A stretch of DNA of 64,000 bases from Aquicoccus sp. G2-2 (GTDB lineage: Bacteria; Pseudomonadota; Alphaproteobacteria; Rhodobacterales; Rhodobacteraceae), in assembly GCF_034555965.1 (NCBI RefSeq), contig NZ_JAYDCK010000003.1, positions 1,612,001 through 1,676,000 of the forward strand, in the 5' to 3' direction. Numbering within the stretch: the first letter of the stretch is position 1; the number at the start of each line of letters is the position of its first letter. The translations under genes and the position numbers were made by a program. Below the pieces are notes generated by a model, which did no database searches, was not told the origin of the DNA, and worked only from the letters and a program-made list of their open reading frames with translations. Positions 29,761-40,827 of this stretch are shown here, in pieces.

Positions 29761-30660
29761 TCAGTTATTCCCCACCGAAGTTTCACGAATACGCCACCAA
29801 TTCTCGACGGCCGCCTTGTTCATTCTGATTGTCGGGCGCCGGTTCAGCCGCACATCGACGGCGGCGATATCGCGCGCCAGCATGTCCTGCGCTCCCGAAA
29901 GCGCGATGACCCGCTCCAGCGCCTGCACCGGGCGCTGCTCCGGCAGCAGGATACGCTGACCACGATCCAGAACCACATCCCAGCGCCGCTCGCCAATTCG
30001 CACCAGCCCGCGCAACCGGCCGCGCAACGGCTCCGCTGCAGCAAACAACTGCATTGCCTCACCGATATCACTCTCCGCCCCGTCGCCCGCCACCAAGGGC
30101 AGACCGGCATATTCCGAACGGTGCGTAACCGGCCCAAGATTAACGCCGTCTGCGTCAATCACGTCCAGCCCGCCTTCATTTCGCCAAAGCGCCACCGGCT
30201 TTCGTTCGACAACGTCAATCTGCAAGGCCCCGCCATCGCGGATGCGCACGCTGGCATCCTTCACCGCGGCGAGCTTCATGACATCATTGCGGATCTGCAC
30301 GAGATCAAGATCAAAAGACGAGATCGGAAAATCAACCGGCACCACCGCGCGAATGTCTTCATTGGTGCGCTCGCTCGCCCCGTCCACGGCCATCAGCCCG
30401 ACCATGAATTCGGGGCGCGAATGGATTTCCGCACGCATGTCGGCGATTGTGAGCAGGATCGCATCGCGCCGCGCTTCGTTTCCAAAATAGATTAGCCCAC
30501 CGACCAGCGCGACCGCAAACGGCACACCTACACGCACGAACTTGCGAAATACCGGGGTCAGCCAAAGTCGGTGCAGCCTGTAGGACCAACGGCTCGGTGC
30601 CGGGTCATGCCGGATTGTGCTCTTGTCTGCCTTCTGGCTCTGGCCACTCACCTGTTGCAT
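29761..30660 (-). CDS. ftsQ: Cell division protein FtsQ
   Basis: Bitopic divisome protein. 299 residues from ATG 30660: a cytoplasmic basic segment, one TM helix (VRVGVPFAVALVGGLIYFG), a POTRA domain (RAEIHSRPEFMVGLMAVDG) and a beta domain (LPLVAGDGAE, RWDVVLDRGQRILLP). The start overlaps the ddl stop by 13 bases; an upstream ATG at 30687 is possible. Confidence 0.94.
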   Translation of the reverse strand: MQQVSGQSQKADKSTIRHDPAPSRWSYRLHRLWLTPVFRKFVRVGVPFAVALVGGLIYFGNEARRDAILLTIADMRAEIHSRPEFMVGLMAVDGASERTNEDIRAVVPVDFPISSFDLDLVQIRNDVMKLAAVKDASVRIRDGGALQIDVVERKPVALWRNEGGLDVIDADGVNLGPVTHRSEYAGLPLVAGDGAESDIGEAMQLFAAAEPLRGRLRGLVRIGERRWDVVLDRGQRILLPEQRPVQALERVIALSGAQDMLARDIAAVDVRLNRRPTIRMNKAAVENWWRIRETSVGNN

Positions 30661-31562
30661 GAGGCGTCCTCCACCATCCATGCGCATAATTCGCCAAAGC
30701 TCATTCCCTTCGCCGCCGCCTGTTCCGGCACCAGCGACGTCGAGGTCATCCCTGGCTGTGTGTTGACCTCCAACAAAACCAGCCCATCAAGCCCCTTGGC
30801 GTCATCCCAGCGGAAATCCGTTCGGCTCACGCCCCGGCAGCCAAGGCATTCATGCGCGCGCACCGCATAGTCCAGACAGGCCTCGAAAATCTCTTCCGGC
30901 AATTCCGCCGGGCATATGTGCCGCGACCCGCCCGCTTTGTATTTGGCATCATAGTCATACCACCCGTCGGTCAGGATATCGGTCACAGTCAGCGCCTGCC
31001 CATCCATCACACCCACGGTCAGCTCACGCCCCGGCACGAACTGTTCAACCATCAGAACATCAGGCACATCATCAGCCAGTCTTGGCGGGCCGTTTGCTTC
31101 CTCGTGAACAAGGTAAATGCCCACGGAAGACCCTTCATTATAGGGCTTCACAACATAAGGTGGCGCCATTACATGCGCGGCCTTGATCTCTTCACGCTTG
31201 GCAAGCACGCTCTCGACAACCGGCAAGTTCGCGACACGAAACGCCGCCTTGGCGCGCTCCTTGTCCATTGCCAGCGCGCTCGAAAAAACACCTGAATGCG
31301 TGTAAGGCAAGCCGATCCACTCCAGCAGCCCTTGCACACAGCCATCTTCGCCCCAACGGCCATGCAATGCATTAAACACCACATCCGGCCTGACCTCAGC
31401 CAACCGCGCCGCCAGATCGCGCCCGGCATCCAGTTCGACAACGTCAAAACCTTCGCCGCGCAACGCCTCGCCACAGCCTGCGCCGCTTGCAAGAGACACC
31501 TCTCGCTCGGCCGAAAAGCCGCCCATTAGCATCGCTACCTTGGGGGTTGCCCTGCCCGACAT
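30648..31562 (-). CDS. ddl: D-alanine--D-alanine ligase
   Basis: ATP-grasp enzyme that makes D-Ala-D-Ala for the peptidoglycan stem. 304 residues; VAMLMGGFSAEREVSLASG at the start, NALHGRWGEDG, the ATP-grasp GLPYTHSGVFSSALAMDK, and LEVNTQPGMTSTSLVPEQA at the metal/substrate site. Lies between murB and ftsQ as in other alphaproteobacteria (ddlB position). Confidence 0.97.
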   Translation of the reverse strand: MSGRATPKVAMLMGGFSAEREVSLASGAGCGEALRGEGFDVVELDAGRDLAARLAEVRPDVVFNALHGRWGEDGCVQGLLEWIGLPYTHSGVFSSALAMDKERAKAAFRVANLPVVESVLAKREEIKAAHVMAPPYVVKPYNEGSSVGIYLVHEEANGPPRLADDVPDVLMVEQFVPGRELTVGVMDGQALTVTDILTDGWYDYDAKYKAGGSRHICPAELPEEIFEACLDYAVRAHECLGCRGVSRTDFRWDDAKGLDGLVLLEVNTQPGMTSTSLVPEQAAAKGMSFGELCAWMVEDASCNR

Positions 31563-31646
31563 CCCTATTCACCGCCTCATCTCACAGGGCCGTATCCCGG
31601 CCCCTTTTCCGGGTCTCGCCCGGCTCATTATCGTTGATCGTGCCTG

Positions 31647-32576
31647 TTACTCATCCGAGGCCGGTTCGCCGACCCTCATGATTTCCCACTCTAGCGTGAT
31701 CCCGCTGGAATCGTAAACCTTTTTTCGCACTTCCTCACCAAGCGTTTCAAGATCGTCGGCGGTTGCTTGCCCGGTGTTGATCATGAAATTGGGATGTTTC
31801 TCGCTCATCTGCGCCCCGCCAATGGCGGCGCCGCGCATCCCCGCCTCATCAATCACCTTCCATGCCTTCAATTCATGTGTATCATCGGCCCGCCCGGTGC
31901 TGGAAAACCCTGCCGGATTGCGAAACGTGCTGCCCGCGCTGCGCTCTTTCGTTGGCTGGGTCGCGTCCCGTTTGGCAAGCTGCGCCCCCATCCGCGCGGC
32001 AAGCTCTTCCGGATCACCCGTTTGCGCTTCGAACGTGGCCTCCACAATCACCCAACCCTCGGGCAAATCGCTCTGGCGATAGCCAAACCGCAAGTCCTCC
32101 GCGCCAAGTGTCACGACCTCACCGGCGCGTGTCACCGCCTTCGCCTCGATCAGATGGTCGGCCACGTAAGAGCCATAGCAGCCCGCATTCATCCGCACCG
32201 CGCCGCCAATGCTGCCCGGAATGGTACGCAGGAACGTCAGGTCAAGCCCCGCCTCCGCCGCCTTGCGCGCCACATGTGCATCCAGCGCCGCCGCGCCTGT
32301 GCGCACCTTGCCGCCGTCAATTTCAATCCCGTTAAAGCCCCGCCCCATGCGGATCACCACGGCGCGCAAACCGCCATCGCGCACGATAAGGTTGCTGCCC
32401 ACCCCCATCGGGAACACCGCGACAGCCTGATCCAGCGCGGCAAGGAAATCGGCCAGATCGTCCATATCCGCCGGCATGAAAAGCCAATCCGCAGGCCCGC
32501 CGACACGCAACCATGTCAATTCGCTAAGCTGCTTGCCGCGAAGCAGCGTTCCCCGGACCTTGGGCATCTCGCTCAT
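31647..32576 (-). CDS. murB: UDP-N-acetylenolpyruvoylglucosamine reductase MurB
   Basis: FAD enzyme reducing UDP-GlcNAc-enolpyruvate to UDP-MurNAc. 309 residues, type IIb-like. FAD-binding [34 protein letters not shown]; the catalytic Ser region [10 protein letters not shown]; and the C-terminal [15 protein letters not shown]. Separated from the upstream DUF2484 gene by 91 bases. Confidence 0.97.
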   Translation of the reverse strand: MSEMPKVRGTLLRGKQLSELTWLRVGGPADWLFMPADMDDLADFLAALDQAVAVFPMGVGSNLIVRDGGLRAVVIRMGRGFNGIEIDGGKVRTGAAALDAHVARKAAEAGLDLTFLRTIPGSIGGAVRMNAGCYGSYVADHLIEAKAVTRAGEVVTLGAEDLRFGYRQSDLPEGWVIVEATFEAQTGDPEELAARMGAQLAKRDATQPTKERSAGSTFRNPAGFSSTGRADDTHELKAWKVIDEAGMRGAAIGGAQMSEKHPNFMINTGQATADDLETLGEEVRKKVYDSSGITLEWEIMRVGEPASDE

Positions 32577-32667
32577 TTGGCACCACTTGTGTTGTTTCCG
32601 GCGTCATACATCAAGATATGGGGTTTGGGAATCCCGGCCCATTTCTTCCCGATGCGCTCCACCTGCT

Positions 32668-32916
32668 TCACCCGCTGATGCGCCGCTTCACCCAACGCCC
32701 CAGATAAATCACCGGCCAGCGCAACATGCTCGCGCCCGCCATGAGGCCCAGAGCCCCTACCCACCACGGGTTTTGCCAGAAAACCCAGATAAAAAGCGGC
32801 ACGCCCAGCGCGATCAACACGTAAGCCCGGCTCCAGTAATTATCCTTCGACGGCACCATCGCCGCGACATTGGCCGCCAACAGCCACAGCAGAAGTGCGG
32901 TCAGCGATGCATTCAT
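32668..32916 (-). CDS. DUF2484 family membrane protein (copy 2)
   Basis: An 82-residue protein with about three short hydrophobic segments (LTALLLWLLAANVAAMVP, VLIALGVPLFIWVFW, WWVGALGLMAGASML) and a basic end. It shares the fold outline of its upstream neighbour (ATGA overlap, 32913-32916), so the two are probably ancient duplicates. The function is unknown; placement between murC and murB is typical of Rhodobacterales. Confidence 0.8.
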   Translation of the reverse strand: MNASLTALLLWLLAANVAAMVPSKDNYWSRAYVLIALGVPLFIWVFWQNPWWVGALGLMAGASMLRWPVIYLGRWVKRRISG

Positions 32917-33224
32917 GCGCCGCCCTCCGCCCCATCCCTCGGCTGGGTCAGCCCGCGCACTTCACGCAATTCCGCAGGAAGTTCGGGCGCACGGCCCAGC
33001 GCACGCAACGCATAATACCGCAGCGGCTTGCGGAACATCGAAAGCACCGCCGCCAACCCGGCCAGTGTGATCCACAAACCATGGTCATAGCCGATCCAGA
33101 TCAGGATCACCGGCGCCGCGATAATCAGAAAACCACCCGGCAGGAATTGCCGCCTGAGCGGCAGCATCGCCACCACCGCCGCTGCCAGAACCCACATACA
33201 TCCCAGCAATAACGAAACACTCAT
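32913..33224 (-). CDS. DUF2484 family membrane protein (copy 1)
   Basis: A 103-residue protein with three hydrophobic segments ([51 protein letters not shown]), a Pro after the last, and a charged C-terminal tail. ATG 33224 overlaps the inferred murC stop (TGA at 33221-33223) as ATGA, which also supports the repaired murC frame. The longer upstream frame reads murC sequence and is not used. Confidence 0.8.
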   Translation of the reverse strand: MSVSLLLGCMWVLAAAVVAMLPLRRQFLPGGFLIIAAPVILIWIGYDHGLWITLAGLAAVLSMFRKPLRYYALRALGRAPELPAELREVRGLTQPRDGAEGGA

Positions 33225-34626
33225 GCGCCCCCTCCAGCCGCCCCGGCAATTCATGCGCCCAGCCGCTGATCGTCCCGGCACCAAGGCACACAACCATGTC
33301 CCCCGGCCCGGCTTCCTTTTTCACCAGCGCAACAAGATCGGCAAGATCGTCAATCGCCTGCGCATTGCGATGGCCATGGGTAATCAACCCCGCGACCAGT
33401 GCTTCGCGGCTCACCCCTTCGATTGGCGCTTCACCGGCGGCATAAACCTCGGCAATCGCCACCACGTCGGCCTCGTTGAAGCACGAACAGAAGGCATCGA
33501 AATGGTCGTGCAGCCGTGTATATCTGTGCGGCTGATGCACCGCGATAACGCGCCCCTCGGTGGCTTGCCGTGCGGCTTTCAAAACCGCGGCAATCTCGGT
33601 GGGGTGATGGCCGTAATCATCAATGATCGTTACCCCGTTCACCTCACCTACACGGGTAAAGCGCCGGTTCACCCCACCAAACGAGGCCAGCGCTGCGCGG
33701 ATTTCCTCGGCTTTCATTCCCAGATGCCGGGCCACCGCAACCCCGGCCAGCGCGTTCGAAACGTTGTGATCGCCGGGCATCGGCAGCGTACAGCCCTCAA
33801 TCATCTTGCCTTCGTTTTGCAGCGCAATATCGAAATGCGCCACACCCTTTGAATAGCGCAGGTTCAGTGCGCGAACATCGGCCTGCGCATTGAACCCGAA
33901 CGTCACAACACGCCGGTCGGTAATCTTACCCACCAACGCCTGCACGTCCGCATCATCGGTGCAGCAAACGGCAAGCCCATAGAACGGGATGTTTGACACG
34001 AACTCCTCAAAGCCGCGATGCAAGTTTTCCACCGTCCCCCAATGCTCCATATGCTCGGGGTCGATATTGGTCACAATGGCAATGGTCGCAGGCAGGCGGT
34101 TGAAGGTGCCGTCGCTTTCGTCGGCCTCCACCACCATCCATTCGCCCTCGCCCACATGCGCGTTCGAGCCATAGGCGTGAATGATCCCGCCATTGATCAC
34201 GGTCGGATCAAACTTGCCGTAATCCAGCAGCGCCGCCACCATCGTTGTCGTCGTCGTCTTGCCATGCGTGCCCGCGACCGCAACATTGTATTTAAGCCGC
34301 ATCAGTTCAGCCAGCATCTCGGCCCGGCGCACCACCGGCAACCCGCGCCTGCGCGCCTCATCAAGCTCCGGATTCCCCGGCTTGATCGCGCTTGAAATCA
34401 CCACGACCTCCGCTTTTTCAAGGTTTTCCGCCCTCTGGCCTTCGAAGATATATGCGCCCATCGCTTCAAGCCGCCGGGTAATATCGGTTTGCTTCAGATC
34501 AGAGCCTTGCACCCCATAACCATGGTTCAAAAGCACCTCGGCAATCCCCGACATGCCAATCCCGCCGATTCCGACAAAATGAATCAGCCCGACATCTCCG
34601 GGAAGTTTCGTTGCTGCTGCATTCAT
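33221..34626 (-). CDS. murC: UDP-N-acetylmuramate--L-alanine ligase MurC, frame break at last codons
   Basis: Adds L-Ala to UDP-MurNAc. ATP motif [14 protein letters not shown]-type region ([10 protein letters not shown]), [10 protein letters not shown] and [18 protein letters not shown]. As assembled the frame misses a stop and runs on to 33085 over the DUF2484 gene, adding a Gly/Ala-rich tail unlike MurC. A sixth C in the run at 33228-33232 (plus strand) would end the protein RLEGGA with TGA at 33221-33223, overlapping the next ATG. That gives about 468 residues, normal for MurC. Confidence 0.94.
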
Positions 34627-34687
34627 TAAACCTGTGACCCCTCATTATTCTCATCGTCGCGTCGACTAACCGCCAAAACGCTTTTGA

Positions 34688-35794
34688 TTACCCGTCATCG
34701 GTTACGCCTGCCAAGTCTTCCACCAACGTCACCAACGTGTCTGTTGCCTCGGGCCTGCCCATCGACGCCGCCGCCTGTGCCATCAACGACGCTCCATGCG
34801 GATTGCCCAGCACATTGCCAATCTGTTCGGACAGGCCGTCCACACTTAGCTGCTCTTCTTGCATCACGATCGCGCCGCCCGCCGCCGCAAGCCCGCGGGC
34901 GTTGGCGGTCTGATGATCTGCCGTCGCCGCCGCAAAGGGGATCAGGATCGCAGGCCGCCCGATCACCGAAATATCGGCCACCGACGATGCCCCTGAACGC
35001 GAAATCACCAGTTGCGCTTCACTCATCCGGCGCGGGACATCCTGAAAGAATGGCTGCACATCGGCTCCGATCCCGTTTTCTTCGTAAAATTTCGCCACCC
35101 GCTCACCATCTTCATCACGGGCCTGATGGCTCACCCTCAGATAATGCAGAATTTCCACCGGCAATTGTGCAATTGCGGGCGGCACCACATCGCTCAATAT
35201 CCGCGCCCCCTGCGAGCCGCCGATCACCAACACCGACAACGGATAATCGCCCGGCGGAATATAACTCGCTCCGGCGCGCTCCAACACCGCACGTCGCACC
35301 GGATTACCGGTGTGAACGCCCTTCACACCCTTGGGAAGCTCGGTCGGCCATATCCCGCAGGCCACCAAGCTGACGCGCTTGGCAAACAGCCGGTTCACCC
35401 GGCCAAGCACGCCGTTTTGCTCATGGATCATGCGCGGCAACCTTAGCAACCACGCCGCCGCCATCGCCGGAATGGTCGGATAGCCGCCAAAGCCCACAAC
35501 CGCATCCGGGCGGTCGCGGCACATCCGCATCGTCGCGCCGATCACCCCGCCGATGATACGAAACGGCACCAGCGCCTTGGTCAACAGACCGCCGCGCGCG
35601 AAACTGGCACTCGCCACCCGCTCAATCTCGACCGTATGTGGAAATCCCCCGGTATAGCGCGCGCCCCGTTCATCGGTGGACAGCTTCACCCGCCAGCCCT
35701 TGCGCAGCATTGCCTCCGCCAAAGCCTGCGCCGGAAACATATGCCCGCCGGTGCCGCCCGCCGCAATTACCAGAAGCCGTTCATTCTGAGCCAT
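34688..35794 (-). CDS. murG: Lipid II synthase MurG
   Basis: Glycosyltransferase adding GlcNAc to lipid I. 368 residues; [52 protein letters not shown] and the donor site [16 protein letters not shown] 35794 (MAQNERLLV) is preferred to the frame start at 35806. Lies 41 bases after ftsW and 61 bases before murC. Confidence 0.97.
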   Translation of the reverse strand: MAQNERLLVIAAGGTGGHMFPAQALAEAMLRKGWRVKLSTDERGARYTGGFPHTVEIERVASASFARGGLLTKALVPFRIIGGVIGATMRMCRDRPDAVVGFGGYPTIPAMAAAWLLRLPRMIHEQNGVLGRVNRLFAKRVSLVACGIWPTELPKGVKGVHTGNPVRRAVLERAGASYIPPGDYPLSVLVIGGSQGARILSDVVPPAIAQLPVEILHYLRVSHQARDEDGERVAKFYEENGIGADVQPFFQDVPRRMSEAQLVISRSGASSVADISVIGRPAILIPFAAATADHQTANARGLAAAGGAIVMQEEQLSVDGLSEQIGNVLGNPHGASLMAQAAASMGRPEATDTLVTLVEDLAGVTDDG

Positions 35795-35835
35795 GTCTTC
35801 CCTCAAAGGCCGAGGCGCGCGCCCCGGCGATCGGA

Positions 35836-37002
35836 CTACCGTCCGCGACCACGGAAAAACTCGTCGATCTCGCCCTGCGGCCGCGTCCGCGTAAAGGCCA
35901 GCAACATGCCGACCGCAATTCCGCCCGCAATCAGCGACGAGCCACCATAAGATACGAACGGCAACGTCATTCCCTTCGCCGGAAAAAGCCGCACGGCAAC
36001 GCCCATGTTGATCATCGCCTGCACGCCAAAAATCGAAGCCAACCCGGTGCCCGCCAGCCGGATAAATGGATCGCGCTCGCGCATCAGCCTAAGCAGGGAG
36101 CGCACAACGACGGTCGCATAAAGTGCTATAATGCAGAGCACAAGCACCAGCCCGTATTCCTCGGCAGCGACAGCGATAATGAAATCCGTATGCGCGTCCG
36201 GCAGGCTCCATTTCACTTGGCCCTCACCCACACCAACGCCAAAAAGACCGCCTTCACGAATTGCGTTAGCGGCATATCCCAACTGCGTGCGCGGATCGAG
36301 TTCGGGATTGAGGAAGCCATCAATCCGGCGCGCGAAATGTTCGCTGGCCTGATAGGCGAACGTGCCCGCCAGAACCACGCTGCCCGCCAACCCGGCCAGA
36401 ATCACCATCGGTGCGCCCGCCACGAAATACATCACACCCCAGGCAAACAGGATCAGGCTGGCCTGTCCGAAATCCGGCTGCAACGCCAAAAGCAAAACGA
36501 TCACCGCCGTCAGCCCCAGCGAAAAGCTCTTGCCCGGTGGTCCGCCGATCTCCTGGCTCGCCGCCATCATCCACGCAGAAACCACGATGAAGCCCGGCTT
36601 GAGGAACTCGCTTGGCTGCACGCTGGCAAATCCAAGCGAGAACCAGCGCACCGCCCCCTTGCCGAAATCCGTGCCGAAGAAAGGCAGTGCCAATATCGCC
36701 GCAAGCGCGAGCACAAACCCGACGACCGCCAGCCGCCGCACCAATTTCGGACTCATCATCGACGTGATCAGCATCGCAATCAGCGCAACCGCCCCAAAAA
36801 CCGCCTGCCGGGTGACATAATGAAACGCGCCAAAGCCATTTTTCTCGGCCAATGGCACACTCGCCGCCAGTCCCAAAAGCAAACCAATGCCAAACAGGAT
36901 CAGGATGCACGATAGCGTCCATTTATCGACCGTTCGCCACCATTTCGGGAGAACCGGCTCACCGTCTTGCACGGGCACCGCGCCATAGACCATCTCAGTC
37001 AT
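35836..37002 (-). CDS. ftsW: SEDS peptidoglycan polymerase FtsW
   Basis: Divisome peptidoglycan glycosyltransferase. 388 residues with about ten TM helices; [29 protein letters not shown], and [21 protein letters not shown] (first 20 only) are SEDS motifs. First gene of this minus-strand block: upstream is a divergent flavoprotein gene, so ftsI, murE, murF, mraY and murD are not beside it. Confidence 0.97.
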   Translation of the reverse strand: MTEMVYGAVPVQDGEPVLPKWWRTVDKWTLSCILILFGIGLLLGLAASVPLAEKNGFGAFHYVTRQAVFGAVALIAMLITSMMSPKLVRRLAVVGFVLALAAILALPFFGTDFGKGAVRWFSLGFASVQPSEFLKPGFIVVSAWMMAASQEIGGPPGKSFSLGLTAVIVLLLALQPDFGQASLILFAWGVMYFVAGAPMVILAGLAGSVVLAGTFAYQASEHFARRIDGFLNPELDPRTQLGYAANAIREGGLFGVGVGEGQVKWSLPDAHTDFIIAVAAEEYGLVLVLCIIALYATVVVRSLLRLMRERDPFIRLAGTGLASIFGVQAMINMGVAVRLFPAKGMTLPFVSYGGSSLIAGGIAVGMLLAFTRTRPQGEIDEFFRGRGR

Positions 37003-37190
37003 GGAAAATCACCGCTCAATCTGCCTCAGTTGCCCACTTGGGGCGGCCCCATTTCCGGGGTCTTGCTGACAGCCTACCACGGCGATTCGCTCAAGGGAAG
37101 CCGGTGATTCGCCGCGTTTGGATATGACAGCAAACCTGTTTCCCGCACATTCCACTTGAATTTTCCGCTGCTCTGGGCAAGGCGGACGGG

Positions 37191-38387
37191 ATGGATACAA
37201 ACACTCTCATTCTCGGGGCCGGTGCCGCCGGCATGATGGCCGCCGCCCATTGCGGCCCCTCGACCCTGATCATCGACCACGCCAAAACCCCCGGAGAGAA
37301 AATCCGCATTTCCGGCGGCGGGCGCTGCAACTTCACCAACCTCCACTGCACGCCAGAGGCCTTCCACGGCACCAACCCTCATTTCGCCAAATCCGCGTTA
37401 GCACGCTACACGCAATGGGATTTCATCGAGCTGGTTTCAGCCCACGGCATCACTTGGCATGAGAAAACTCTGGGGCAACTTTTCTGCGATGGCAAAGCCA
37501 CCCAGATCATCACCATGCTGCGCAACCTGATGGCCAAGTCCGGCGCCACGCTCCGGCTTGAAACCTCGCTCACGGATCTTTCGCATGACGGCACCCATTT
37601 TAATGCCACTCTCGAACAGAACGGCATTCGTCAACGCGTTCGCGCCCGCAATCTCGTCGTTGCCACCGGCGGAAAATCCATTCCCAAAATGGGCGCAACC
37701 GGCATGGCTTATGATATTGCTCGCCAATTCGGCCTCTCGCTTATCCCTGCGCGCCCCGCCCTCGTTCCGCTCACCTTTCCTGACGGGCGCTTCGCATCGC
37801 TCTCGGGTGTCTCCCTGCCCGTCCGTGCGACCACCGCCAGCACCAGCTTCGACGAAGCTCTGCTTTTCACCCATCGCGGCCTGTCCGGCCCCGCGATCCT
37901 GCAAATCTCAAGCTTCTGGCAACCCGGCACGCCAATCACGCTCGATCTCTTTCCCGGCGCCCCTCTTCTCAAAACCCTGCGCGCCGCGCGCCAATCGGAC
38001 GGACGACGCGCCGTCTCCACTTGGCTCGCCGCCCACTTACCTGCACACCTCGCCGCCTATCTCACTGAAACGCTCGCCCTCAAAGGCAATCTCGCGGATC
38101 AATCCGATACGGCGCTGGGCAATCTCGCCGCCCAATTGCAAAGGTGGCCGCTCGTCCCGTCAGGCACCGAAGGCTATCGCACCGCCGAAGTAACCGCAGG
38201 CGGCGTTTCCACCGCCGATCTGTCGTCAAAAACCATGGCGGCCAAAACCGTGCCCGGCCTCTATTTCATCGGCGAAGCCGTCGACGTCACCGGCTGGCTC
38301 GGCGGTTACAATTTTCAGTGGGCATGGAGTTCCGCCATAGCCGCCGCAGCGGCAATTCAGGCCACCGCCGCGGCACGCCGGGCCTGA
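37191..38387 (+). CDS. BaiN/HI0933-type FAD-dependent oxidoreductase
   Basis: A 398-residue flavoprotein. N-terminal dinucleotide fold TLILGAGAAGMMAA, ISGGGRCNFTN, NLVVATGGKSIPKMGATG in the middle, and C-terminal GLYFIGEAVDVTGWLGGYN, a pattern of the HI0933/YhiN family. Cellular role is poorly known; a reductase or rRNA-related function has been proposed for relatives. Divergent from ftsW (188 bases). Confidence 0.9.
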   Translation: MDTNTLILGAGAAGMMAAAHCGPSTLIIDHAKTPGEKIRISGGGRCNFTNLHCTPEAFHGTNPHFAKSALARYTQWDFIELVSAHGITWHEKTLGQLFCDGKATQIITMLRNLMAKSGATLRLETSLTDLSHDGTHFNATLEQNGIRQRVRARNLVVATGGKSIPKMGATGMAYDIARQFGLSLIPARPALVPLTFPDGRFASLSGVSLPVRATTASTSFDEALLFTHRGLSGPAILQISSFWQPGTPITLDLFPGAPLLKTLRAARQSDGRRAVSTWLAAHLPAHLAAYLTETLALKGNLADQSDTALGNLAAQLQRWPLVPSGTEGYRTAEVTAGGVSTADLSSKTMAAKTVPGLYFIGEAVDVTGWLGGYNFQWAWSSAIAAAAAIQATAAARRA

Positions 38388-38482
38388 TGCCCGCTTCATT
38401 TTGCCATAAATATCCCCGCGCGGAGCGCTCCTGCGATCACCTCAGGCGCAACCGGTGAAAAGAACCGCGCCCCCATCGCGCT

Positions 38483-39352
38483 TCAAAACCACTGCCCCGG
38501 CTCCATCAGCCCAAGGTCAAGCAACTGGCGTGAATGCCACTCAAACGGCGTTGAGTTGTGCCACCGGAACGTGCCGATGTCGAAGGTCGAACCGGGATTG
38601 CGCTTGAGCGCCTTTGCGGTGCGAAAACTGGCAATCGCGGCGGTCAGGTTGTTGTGCCACGGGCAGGCGAAAGTATTGTATTCCTCGTCCGTGAACGTGT
38701 GGTCCTCGCGGAGCTCCAACCCGGCTGCCGCGCGGAAAACCGCAACCCGGTCGATCTTCCGGCGCAGTGCGGGCACGTGTTCTTCATAGCGCCAGCGCAG
38801 CCCCCCGAAGAAATCGAGTTGCCGCTCCTTGGGATGGCCCTGATCGGCCATATTCGCGCGCGCCAGCGCATAATAACCCGATTTATCGAGAAACGCTTCA
38901 TCCAGCGAAACCGCATCGGGATACCGCTCCAGATCACCGGCATATAGGTCGATCACATAGGTCAGGATCGCGTCGCGCCGCTCTTCATTCTGAAACGCCA
39001 GCATCTCCCCAATGGTGCGAGTCTCACAGAATGGATAAAACAGGTATTCGGCGTTGTAACAGTAATAAACCCACTGCCCTGCCGCTGCCCGCATCACCGC
39101 GTTCACCGCCGTCTGCACCCCGCCCTCGCGGGTCACGTCAAAACTCACCCGATGCACCTTCGCGCGCAGATCCGCTGGCATGGCAAACCGGTCGGGCATG
39201 AATGCCACCACCGATTTGAACCCAAGCTGCTGGTTGTGGCGCAGCGTGGTGCCAAGCTCGACCTCGTCTTCGACAAAGACAAGCGCCATCGGCCCCTTGG
39301 CCAACACCGCAGTGCCCTTGCTCACAAACTCGCCCAAGCCCGAATACTGCAT
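38483..39352 (-). CDS. Glycosyltransferase family 2-like protein, conserved in Rhodobacterales
   Basis: A 289-residue protein that I place only tentatively. The N-terminal half has a Rossmann-like GT-A pattern (ALVFVEDEVELGTTLRHNQQLG, VVAFMPDRF) and WVYYCYNAEYLFYPF; the C-terminal half has HNSTPFEWHSRQLL. No classical DxD is obvious. ATG 39352 with GAGGGCGGGA upstream is preferred to 39364. It could act on surface polysaccharide; there is no partner gene beside it. Confidence 0.6.
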   Translation of the reverse strand: MQYSGLGEFVSKGTAVLAKGPMALVFVEDEVELGTTLRHNQQLGFKSVVAFMPDRFAMPADLRAKVHRVSFDVTREGGVQTAVNAVMRAAAGQWVYYCYNAEYLFYPFCETRTIGEMLAFQNEERRDAILTYVIDLYAGDLERYPDAVSLDEAFLDKSGYYALARANMADQGHPKERQLDFFGGLRWRYEEHVPALRRKIDRVAVFRAAAGLELREDHTFTDEEYNTFACPWHNNLTAAIASFRTAKALKRNPGSTFDIGTFRWHNSTPFEWHSRQLLDLGLMEPGQWF

Positions 39353-39507
39353 TCCCGCCCTCATCCTCTATTCCGAACTGAAGCTGATCCACAGCCTGAC
39401 CTCGAAACGCCTTAGCGCCATTTCATACAGAATCGGTTAAATCCCGGCGCATTGCAAGCGTCCCTGTGCTCTTGTATGACGCCCTCAACCGCCGCGCAGA
39501 GGGTACC

Positions 39508-40827
39508 ATGGCCGAGCCGAAGAAACTCTATATCAAAACCTATGGCTGCCAGATGAACGTCTATGACAGCGAACGCATGGCCGAGGCCATGGGCGGCGTT
39601 GGCTATACCGAAGTCGGCGCGCCCGAAGACGCCGACATGATCTTGCTCAACACCTGCCATATCCGTGAAAAAGCCGCCGAAAAGGTCTATTCCGAGCTGG
39701 GCCGTTTCAAATCACTGAAGGCAGAAAACCCCGACCTAAAGATCGGCGTGGCAGGCTGCGTGGCACAAGCGGAAGGCGCGGAAATCATCCGCCGTCAGCC
39801 GCTTGTCGATCTGGTCGTCGGCCCGCAGGCCTATCATCGCCTGCCCGAGATGGAGGCGCGAACCCGCCACGGCGAAAAGGTGCTCGACACCGATTTCCCG
39901 GAAGAAGACAAATTCGAGCGGCTCAAATCGCGCCCCAAGGCCAAACGTGGCCCCACCGCCTTTCTCACCGTGCAGGAAGGCTGTGACAAGTTCTGCGCCT
40001 TCTGTGTCGTGCCCTATACGCGCGGTGCGGAAGCCTCCCGCCCGGTCGCGCGCGTTCTGGACGAGGCCCGCGATCTGGTTGAGCGCGGCGTGCGCGAAAT
40101 CACCCTGCTGGGTCAGAACGTGAACGCCTATCACGGCGCCGGGCCGGGCGGTGAATATACCCTCGCCCGCCTGATCTATGCGCTGGCCGAGATTGACGGC
40201 CTTGCGCGCATCCGCTTCACCACCTCGCATCCCAACGACATGAGCGATGATTTGATCGAAGCACACGGCACTTGCGAGAAACTGATGCCCTACCTGCATC
40301 TTCCCGTCCAATCCGGCTCCGATCGTATTCTCAAACGAATGAACCGCAGTCACGACCGCGACAGCTATCTGCGCCTGATCGAGCGTATCCGCGCCGCGCG
40401 CCCCGATATCCTGCTCTCCGGCGATTTCATCGTCGGCTTCCCCGAAGAAAGCGATGCCGATTTTGCCGATACGATGGACCTGATCCGGCAGGTCGGCTAC
40501 GGGCAGGCCTATTCGTTCAAGTATTCCCCACGCCCCGGCACACCCGCCGCAGAGCGTCCTCAGGTTCCCGCAGAGGTTGCCGATGCACGACTGCGCGCGC
40601 TTCAGGCGTTGATCACCGAACAACAACATGCCCGCCAGGCGGCAATGGTTGGCCGCGACGTTGGCGTTTTGTTTGAAAAGCCCGGCCGCCAACCCGGCCA
40701 GATGGTTGGCAAGTCCGATCACCTGCACGCGGTCCACGTCTCTGAATGCCCCGCACATGCCGGAGAATTGCGCCGGGTTAGAATCGTCGCAAGCGGCGCA
40801 AACTCGCTTTCGGGCGTATTGATTTAA
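39508..40827 (+). CDS. miaB: tRNA-2-methylthio-N6-dimethylallyladenosine synthase MiaB
   Basis: Radical SAM enzyme that methylthiolates i6A37 in tRNA. 439 residues. The N-terminal UPF0004 domain has three cluster Cys (TYGCQMN, NTCHIRE, AGCVAQ); the radical SAM motif is CDKFCAFC; the C-terminal TRAM-like domain ends LSGVLI. ATG 39508 is the natural start. Usually first in the miaB-phoH-ybeY-corC-lnt string; here two envelope genes lie before phoH. Confidence 0.97.
   Translation: MAEPKKLYIKTYGCQMNVYDSERMAEAMGGVGYTEVGAPEDADMILLNTCHIREKAAEKVYSELGRFKSLKAENPDLKIGVAGCVAQAEGAEIIRRQPLVDLVVGPQAYHRLPEMEARTRHGEKVLDTDFPEEDKFERLKSRPKAKRGPTAFLTVQEGCDKFCAFCVVPYTRGAEASRPVARVLDEARDLVERGVREITLLGQNVNAYHGAGPGGEYTLARLIYALAEIDGLARIRFTTSHPNDMSDDLIEAHGTCEKLMPYLHLPVQSGSDRILKRMNRSHDRDSYLRLIERIRAARPDILLSGDFIVGFPEESDADFADTMDLIRQVGYGQAYSFKYSPRPGTPAAERPQVPAEVADARLRALQALITEQQHARQAAMVGRDVGVLFEKPGRQPGQMVGKSDHLHAVHVSECPAHAGELRRVRIVASGANSLSGVLI

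Noticed and set aside
35638-36915. 425-codon plus-strand frame across murG and ftsW
   Set aside because: Antisense to two certain genes; Arg/His/Gln-rich composition typical of GC-rich shadow frames.
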